Shown piece by piece: positions 51,916 to 57,018 of a stretch of 57,018 nt of DNA; the first letter of the stretch is position 1; each line of letters starts with the position of its first letter. Made by a program: the position numbers and the translations under genes. This DNA comes from Euryarchaeota archaeon UBA605. GTDB lineage: Archaea > Thermoplasmatota > Poseidoniia > Poseidoniales > Thalassarchaeaceae. Location: contig DATY01000026.1 in the NCBI GenBank assembly GCA_002504905.1, positions 70,553-127,570 on the forward strand, written 5' to 3'. The notes under the pieces were generated by a model. That model did no database searches and was not told the DNA's origin. It saw nothing but the letters and a program-made list of their open reading frames with translations.

Positions 51916-53730
51916 CTAACTATTTGCAGCATCTGGGCTCTGTGGCGTGATTAGGACATTGCCTGAATCACTTGAAACATGAGGTATTGATAACTCTGAG
52001 ATTGATGGTAAGATATGTATTGTACAACTAGGGCCACAGGCAGGGGCAAGATAATCTTCGCCTGATTCAGTGAATACGATATTAATCCCGTGACCTGCAG
52101 GAAGTATAGCATCAATTGCTTGAAATTCCATCATCATTGTAACTTGTTCTGAGGGCAATACTGTTTGAGGTTCATAACCTCCAGCATGGTATCTGATATC
52201 CATAGTAGCATGGCCGAGTCTAATGCCGGTCTCTGAGTCTCTTAACTCTGCGAATATCTGACCACCGTCCATCGTCGCTACCGCTTCTAAATGAAGTCTA
52301 ATTAATCCCGAAATTAAGATATCTTCAGTTTCTGAAAGTGCGGAGCATGTTGTAGTAACAGTCTGCCCGCCTCCAACAACTGGGGCTCCCCCACCAGTAA
52401 ATGCACCCGAGCTAGAACAGTCTGATAGCGGTAAATTATACCATTCTATATCTTCAGGAGGCCATGTTTCTACTATACGCCATTGACCATCGTTTCGTTG
52501 AACTTGGGCATTCAGATCGGGTTGAGGGCCGATTCCTTTCAAATAATATTCGTACCATTCAAATAAATCTTGAGCCCAGTCCCAACGAGTCATGTTGTGA
52601 ATTGCTTCTCCTCCATATCCACTATCTTGTGCATTATGTTTTGTCCATTGATCTGGATAATTATGTTCCCATTGTCCAAGTATTCCTCTAATTTCAAAAC
52701 CTGCATCGATATAATCTTGATACCAATTTACACCTATAGGTCCTCCGAATACTTGATGCGGGTCAACATTCCAATCCTGTAAACCTTGGACCCAATAAAC
52801 GCTGCCGTTCCAATTTTCAAACGCTTTGTCAATGTGACTTCTTTCATCGTAATAATTTGACATGTATGGGTCTAATTCACCGGCCCCATAAGTGACTGGG
52901 CCTGCGAATAAACCCTCTATTATATCTGGACATACGTTATCTAAATCATCTTCATTGTAATCTACTGTACTAGAAAAATAATTCATATGCATAACTTGAC
53001 TTCTGGCCTCAGCACTACCATTTTTGTACAATAAAGGATGTAGAGCTGTTGTTCCTGAAATTGGTACAATAGTCTTCAGATATTCACTACCCAAGGCCGC
53101 GGCTTCCCATTGTGTTGCTCCTTCGTAGGATTTACCATATAGACCAACGTGACCATTTGACCAATTCTGTGAACCAAGCCATTCTACAGCACTGTGTATA
53201 CCCAAACCTTCACCTGCGCCGCGATAATCGAAGCATCCACTGGAAAGTTCAGTTCCAAATACAGCAACCTGGGCAAATGCATACCCATGAGGGACGAAAT
53301 TTTCGAAAATAAATTCTCCTCTTCCTGCACTTACAATGTTAGTCGGAGAAGATTCATCTCCTTGGGCACCATATGAATAGTAAGGACTAATGACAGCAAT
53401 AACTGGAACCTGTTCACCATCCAAAGTATTGCTTGGGAGCCAGTATGAAAGATGGACTTCTGATGTTTCGGGACCTGTTTCCCAAATTTCAGAAGTATCC
53501 ACTTCAATAAAAGCTTCTTGAACATCAAGTGCATAATGTGGCCCTTGTTCTAATGTGTAAGAAAATGTGTGATTGTCTTGCCAAGTAAGTGTATGTCTAT
53601 CGTAAATCGAAGGATATGTTACTTTTTCTGATATTTCATCCGTTGTTGAATTATTAGAAAATATACATCCTGACATGTTGACTAATATGAAAATTAATGC
53701 GATTGAGAACGCATGTAGACGATTAGCCAT
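51916..53730 (-). CDS. S15/CocE-type hydrolase lipoprotein
   Basis: A 604-aa exported alpha/beta hydrolase related to X-Pro dipeptidyl-peptidases and cocaine esterase. A signal with lipobox MSGC (Cys22) comes first. The nucleophile is probably Ser201 in LYGKSYEGATQW; the acid is near the WVQGLQDWNVDPHQ stretch (about 315) and the histidine in GQWEHNYPDQ (about 353). The C-terminal domain fits the jelly-roll of the family. The activity (peptidase or esterase) cannot be told. Confidence 0.85.
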   Translation of the reverse strand: MANRLHAFSIALIFILVNMSGCIFSNNSTTDEISEKVTYPSIYDRHTLTWQDNHTFSYTLEQGPHYALDVQEAFIEVDTSEIWETGPETSEVHLSYWLPSNTLDGEQVPVIAVISPYYSYGAQGDESSPTNIVSAGRGEFIFENFVPHGYAFAQVAVFGTELSSGCFDYRGAGEGLGIHSAVEWLGSQNWSNGHVGLYGKSYEGATQWEAAALGSEYLKTIVPISGTTALHPLLYKNGSAEARSQVMHMNYFSSTVDYNEDDLDNVCPDIIEGLFAGPVTYGAGELDPYMSNYYDERSHIDKAFENWNGSVYWVQGLQDWNVDPHQVFGGPIGVNWYQDYIDAGFEIRGILGQWEHNYPDQWTKHNAQDSGYGGEAIHNMTRWDWAQDLFEWYEYYLKGIGPQPDLNAQVQRNDGQWRIVETWPPEDIEWYNLPLSDCSSSGAFTGGGAPVVGGGQTVTTTCSALSETEDILISGLIRLHLEAVATMDGGQIFAELRDSETGIRLGHATMDIRYHAGGYEPQTVLPSEQVTMMMEFQAIDAILPAGHGINIVFTESGEDYLAPACGPSCTIHILPSISELSIPHVSSDSGNVLITPQSPDAANS

Positions 53731-53796
53731 GGTTGTCGGGAGTGGTTTTAATATTGTAACCTATGTTTTGAAAAGGGTCTATTTCTCCGTAATGAC

Positions 53797-55323
53797 ATGG
53801 GAGAAAATTTGGGTCATGAAAAAAGGTGGATTATTCTTGGAATAATGAGTCTGAGTCTTGTTATTGTGATGTTGAATAACGTTACTTTGAATGTAGCATT
53901 GCCTGAAATGTCCAAAGACTTGCAGGCTGACAATAGTGATTTGCAATGGATTGTTGATTCTTACGCTCTAATCTTTGGTGGGACCTTGTTAGTAATGGGC
54001 GCATTAGGAGATCGTTTTGGAAGAAAAAGAGCTTTGCAGTTGGGGCTGATTTTACTTGGTGCCGCTTCAGCGGCAGCCGCATTCTATGCAGATTCCTCAA
54101 ATGATGTAATTATTGCTAGGGCTGCAATGGGATTTGGTGCTGCTTTAGTTATGCCTGCAACTCTATCTATTGTGATCGTGGTTTTCCCAAGAGAAGAAAG
54201 AGGGAAAGCCATTGGTATATGGACGATGATGGCAGGTATTGGGGCGCCTATCGGACTTCTAGTAGGGGGTTGGGCTGTAGAAAATTATGATTGGCAAATG
54301 GTATTTCTGATTAATGTTCCAATAATATTGCTGGCATTAGTTTTAGGATTGATATATGTTCCAAATTCAAAAGATAGTAAAAAGACTCCTTTGGACCCAA
54401 TTGGAGCATTATTGTCAGTATCTGCACTCGGGACTATTTTGTATGCAATTATTGAAGCACCCTCACTGGGTTGGACTAGTCAAGAGATTCTTTTCATTGC
54501 TGTGTTAGCAATAATCTTGGCTTATTTATTTGTAAGTTGGGAAAAAAGAGTAGAATACCCGATGTTACCAATTAATTTCTTTAAATTTAAGGGTTTTTCT
54601 TTAGGATTAATAGCAATAATGTTGGCTTCTTTCGTGATGTTTTCATTCATGTTCACGCAAATGTTACATTTCCAATTAGTAAGAGGGCATACAGCTCTTG
54701 AAGCGGCAATTAGATTCCTTCCACTTCCATTAGGATTAATGCCAGCAGCAGCAAATAGTGATAGGTTGGCTGCTAAATTTGGAAGTAACAATGTTATCTC
54801 TACAGGGTTGGTATTAATGACGATTGCAATGGCTATATTTACTACCGTTGAAATTAATTCGGAATATAGCAGATTAGCATGTATTTTCTTGTTACTTGGA
54901 TTTGGTATGGGCTTAACTCTGGCCCCGGCAACAACTGTAGTAATGGATTCTGTGCCTCCCAATAAAGCAGGAGTAGGTAGCGCCACAAATGATGCAAGTA
55001 GAGAAATAGGGGGAGCATTAGGTATAGCAATAGGAGGTAGCGTTCTGAACGAATATTATCAAAGAAATATGACTATCCCCGATGGTTTGGAATTGGGAGC
55101 TATTCCACTAGAGTCGTTTCCTGCAGCAATGCAAATCGGTGCTGAGATGTTAGAAAATGGCAATTTGTTGGGAGCAGTTTTGATAGAAAATGCACAACTT
55201 GCATTTATGGAAGGCATGATTGCTTCGGCAACAGTAATGGGAATAATTGCTATATTGAATGCTATCTTAGTTAAATTATACATGCCTAGAAAAATAATCA
55301 ATATTTCTACAGAAGAAGAATGA
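53797..55323 (+). CDS. MFS transporter, DHA2 (EmrB/QacA) type
   Basis: A 508-aa major facilitator with about 14 membrane helices, the DHA2 drug:proton antiporter layout. The family motifs LQWIVDSYALIFGG and GALGDRFGRKRAL lie in the first loops near residues 48 and 67. It is likely an exporter of hydrophobic compounds. It abuts the RluA-type gene with no gap between the stops. Confidence 0.92.
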   Translation: MGENLGHEKRWIILGIMSLSLVIVMLNNVTLNVALPEMSKDLQADNSDLQWIVDSYALIFGGTLLVMGALGDRFGRKRALQLGLILLGAASAAAAFYADSSNDVIIARAAMGFGAALVMPATLSIVIVVFPREERGKAIGIWTMMAGIGAPIGLLVGGWAVENYDWQMVFLINVPIILLALVLGLIYVPNSKDSKKTPLDPIGALLSVSALGTILYAIIEAPSLGWTSQEILFIAVLAIILAYLFVSWEKRVEYPMLPINFFKFKGFSLGLIAIMLASFVMFSFMFTQMLHFQLVRGHTALEAAIRFLPLPLGLMPAAANSDRLAAKFGSNNVISTGLVLMTIAMAIFTTVEINSEYSRLACIFLLLGFGMGLTLAPATTVVMDSVPPNKAGVGSATNDASREIGGALGIAIGGSVLNEYYQRNMTIPDGLELGAIPLESFPAAMQIGAEMLENGNLLGAVLIENAQLAFMEGMIASATVMGIIAILNAILVKLYMPRKIINISTEEE

Positions 55324-56220
55324 TTATCCTAAACGTCTTTTTAATTCAGAAATTAGTTGTCTTGGTATTGGACTTTCGACTTTCATTGCCTTTCCATTGG
55401 GATGTTTAAACCTGAGAGATGTTGCATGTAAACAAAGTCTGTTGATGCTAGCTTTACCGAATCCATGTCTCGTATCTCCTATTACCGGACAGCCTAAGTT
55501 TGCCATATGAAGACGGATCTGTGCTCGACGCCCTGTATCTATTTTTATTCGGATTAAACTGTGTTCAGGACCCGTGTCTTCTAACCACCAGTTAGTAATT
55601 GCTGATTTACCGGCGCGACGCCCTTCTGGAACGAGTCTCATTCTCTTATCTTTCATTTCCTGAATACGGCCCGTTTCAACACCTGAATTAGTAGGTGGTT
55701 TGCGGTGAACTACTGCATGATATATTCGTTCAATAGAACGGTCTTTGAATTGTTCTTGTAGCATATCGCGTATTTCTGTTGAACGCGCGAATATCAAACA
55801 TCCTGATGTTTCTCTATCCAGCCTATGGACAAGATGGGCTCTAGTCTTCCCATTTTCCCAAGCCCAAGCAAAAACACGAGAAAACATGGTATCTGCTTCG
55901 CCTCGATCTGTCGCTACTGAAAGAAGTCCCGCTGGTTTATTGACTACTATTACTGATTTGTCCGAGTACATAACTTCGGGTTCTGGAATTGAAGTTCTGT
56001 ATTTACCAGCAGTTTCATTACCATCTGATTTTGAAAGTACTGTAATTGTAGTGCCAGGAGAAATTATTGTATTGCCCTTATTCACTTTGATTCCATCTGC
56101 TATTACACGTCCGTGATCGACCATTCTTCGAAGAGAATTCTTTTTTGCATCGGGATGTAATAATGACAGAATATCAATCACGGTTGCTTCTTCTTCGGCC
56201 GTGATGTTTGGGTCTGACAT
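55324..56220 (-). CDS. RluA-family pseudouridine synthase
   Basis: A 298-aa RNA pseudouridine synthase of the RluA family. It has an N-terminal S4-like domain (about residues 12-62), VVNKPAGLLSV near 95, the catalytic HRLDRETSG near 130 and TGRRAQIRLHMANLG near 225. The target RNA is unknown. This is the second bacterial-type pseudouridine synthase in the window, with RsuA-like at 32769. Divergent from the membrane gene that follows. Confidence 0.9.
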   Translation of the reverse strand: MSDPNITAEEEATVIDILSLLHPDAKKNSLRRMVDHGRVIADGIKVNKGNTIISPGTTITVLSKSDGNETAGKYRTSIPEPEVMYSDKSVIVVNKPAGLLSVATDRGEADTMFSRVFAWAWENGKTRAHLVHRLDRETSGCLIFARSTEIRDMLQEQFKDRSIERIYHAVVHRKPPTNSGVETGRIQEMKDKRMRLVPEGRRAGKSAITNWWLEDTGPEHSLIRIKIDTGRRAQIRLHMANLGCPVIGDTRHGFGKASINRLCLHATSLRFKHPNGKAMKVESPIPRQLISELKRRLG

Positions 56221-56356
56221 AGTCTTGGGGCATGGTTCAAGCCATTCAAGTTTCTTAATAGCGAGAGGGGGAGATAGATGTAGGCAATGTCTATGTGCTT
56301 AATTTCACAGCATTGGTTAATAGTATAGTAATACTTGTAAAAGGAGATTATGAAAA

Positions 56357-56779
56357 ATGTCGCAGATAAAAGAAATGTTACAACCAAAAATGATGATGCT
56401 TATTCTGGGCGGATTGGTAATGCTGCTGTCACTTTATGGAATAATGAATGGCGATGAATGGGCTGCGATCGGCTGGGGCGGTGAAGAAAATGTCTTGGCT
56501 CATGATGCTGCATATGAAGAAATGTGGGCTTTGCATATGTTGCCATTAGCTGTGATGGCAATCATAACCGCTGTCACAGTTACAGGTAAAGAATTGGCAA
56601 AAATGGCAATGTATTCGCCTGTTGTATTAGTGATTATTTTTGGCGGTATGGGTTACCTAACAAGAGATAATGGCTACGGAGGAACACCCGAAGGATTGGC
56701 AATGGTACTACCACTTTTGATGATTATAGCGACCATTCTAACAGGAGTTTCAGGATATTTACACAAAGAGGATGAGTGA
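56357..56779 (+). CDS. four-helix membrane protein
   Basis: No family recognised. The 140-aa product has four probable membrane helices with a glycine-rich loop. An AAAGGAGA Shine-Dalgarno-like element lies upstream. The third helix region carries GKELAKMAMYSPVVLVII, which resembles GEEMARMAVLIAGPIWVW in the next product, so the two may be related. They are spaced by 5 bases. Confidence 0.6.
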   Translation: MSQIKEMLQPKMMMLILGGLVMLLSLYGIMNGDEWAAIGWGGEENVLAHDAAYEEMWALHMLPLAVMAIITAVTVTGKELAKMAMYSPVVLVIIFGGMGYLTRDNGYGGTPEGLAMVLPLLMIIATILTGVSGYLHKEDE

Positions 56780-56784
56780 ATAGT

Positions 56785-57018
56785 ATGATTGATACAATTC
56801 TAGACCCTCAGATCTGGCTGGTAATCGTTGCACTGATGCACGCTATAATGGGGGTTATCCTCCCCACCGACTGGCAGGACGATACGAGCAAACTCGTTAG
56901 CGGTTGGTTCCTTCTGTCCACAGTCACGATGCTAGGTACGGCATTTTTGCTAGAGGGAGAGGAGATGGCTAGGATGGCTGTCTTAATCGCCGGCCCTATC
57001 TGGGTGTGGTTCGTCATC
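56785..57018 (+). CDS. membrane protein, partial at window edge
   Basis: The first 78 codons of a membrane protein that runs off the window. Two or three hydrophobic segments are seen. The GEEMARMAVLIAGPIWVW stretch resembles the preceding gene. No family recognised; the 3' end is missing. Confidence 0.55.
   Translation, partial: MIDTILDPQIWLVIVALMHAIMGVILPTDWQDDTSKLVSGWFLLSTVTMLGTAFLLEGEEMARMAVLIAGPIWVWFVI

Noticed and set aside
54522..54986. 154-aa minus-strand frame
   Set aside because: It is inside the MFS transporter gene; its hydrophobic look mirrors the transporter helices.
1..57018. CRISPR array or insertion sequence
   Set aside because: No regularly spaced direct repeats and no transposase-like product were found.

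Overview
The window looks like chromosomal DNA of a marine euryarchaeon, most likely Marine Group II (Candidatus Poseidoniia). Archaeal markers are a thermosome subunit, DnaG-type Toprim primase, the KEOPS subunit Pcc1, deoxyhypusine synthase, the archaeal 4-phosphopantoate--beta-alanine ligase, a THEP1-type NTPase, and secreted proteins ending in PGF-CTERM-like sorting tails. They sit among genes of bacterial type (MetK, PurH, PurN, RsuA- and RluA-like pseudouridine synthases, HflX, ABC-F), a mixture typical of this group. The assignment is inferred from gene content; no rRNA gene is present. The DNA is AT-rich and very compact, with neighbouring genes often abutting or overlapping by a few bases and many GTG or TTG starts. 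I see no CRISPR array, insertion sequence, prophage or rRNA operon.

Layout. 0-9 kb is housekeeping: ABC-F ATPase, MetK, a GST-fold protein, HflX divergent from Pcc1, NadC plus the coenzyme A ligase, and a beta-decarboxylating dehydrogenase. 8.7-11.4 kb has a coiled-coil protein followed by a solo adenine-methyltransferase-like protein with a degenerate catalytic motif. 11.5-14.6 kb has a THEP1 NTPase, an orphan glycine cleavage H protein, RNase HI, a GNAT acetyltransferase and tRNA-Cys. 14.6-20.3 kb has an acidic Cys-rich secreted protein, an aminotransferase, a microORF-speD-deoxyhypusine synthase operon and enolase. 20.4-28 kb has an Lrp regulator, a redoxin-methyltransferase pair, a large TPR protein, DnaG, a GC-richer structured intergenic region and a four-gene cluster of partly unknown function ending in a MobA-like protein.

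28-36 kb mixes a DDAH-like hydrolase, a HAD protein, two large lipoproteins, a pseudouridine synthase, PurN, a cupredoxin, a LON-domain protein and a zinc-ribbon protein. 36-41 kb has a TauE-like permease, PurH and the thermosome. 41-45 kb is a surface-glycan neighbourhood with two sulfotransferases and a glycosyltransferase. 45-57 kb has a MOSC protein, tRNA-Leu, an SPFH protein, an M28 peptidase lipoprotein, a CDP-alcohol phosphotransferase, a site-2-type protease, a Nudix hydrolase, an S15-type hydrolase lipoprotein, an MFS exporter, an RluA-type synthase and two related small membrane proteins, the last cut by the window edge.

Taken together the region combines core metabolism and information processing with an exported protein-degrading and surface-modifying repertoire, which fits a heterotroph living on proteins and polymers. 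I did not find a defence island or an obviously new multi-gene system. The points most worth following are a Cys/Trp acidic motif shared by two secreted proteins, the degenerate methyltransferase with its coiled-coil neighbour, the structured region upstream of dnaG, the Cys-rich microORF leading the speD operon, and the 26-28 kb cluster.
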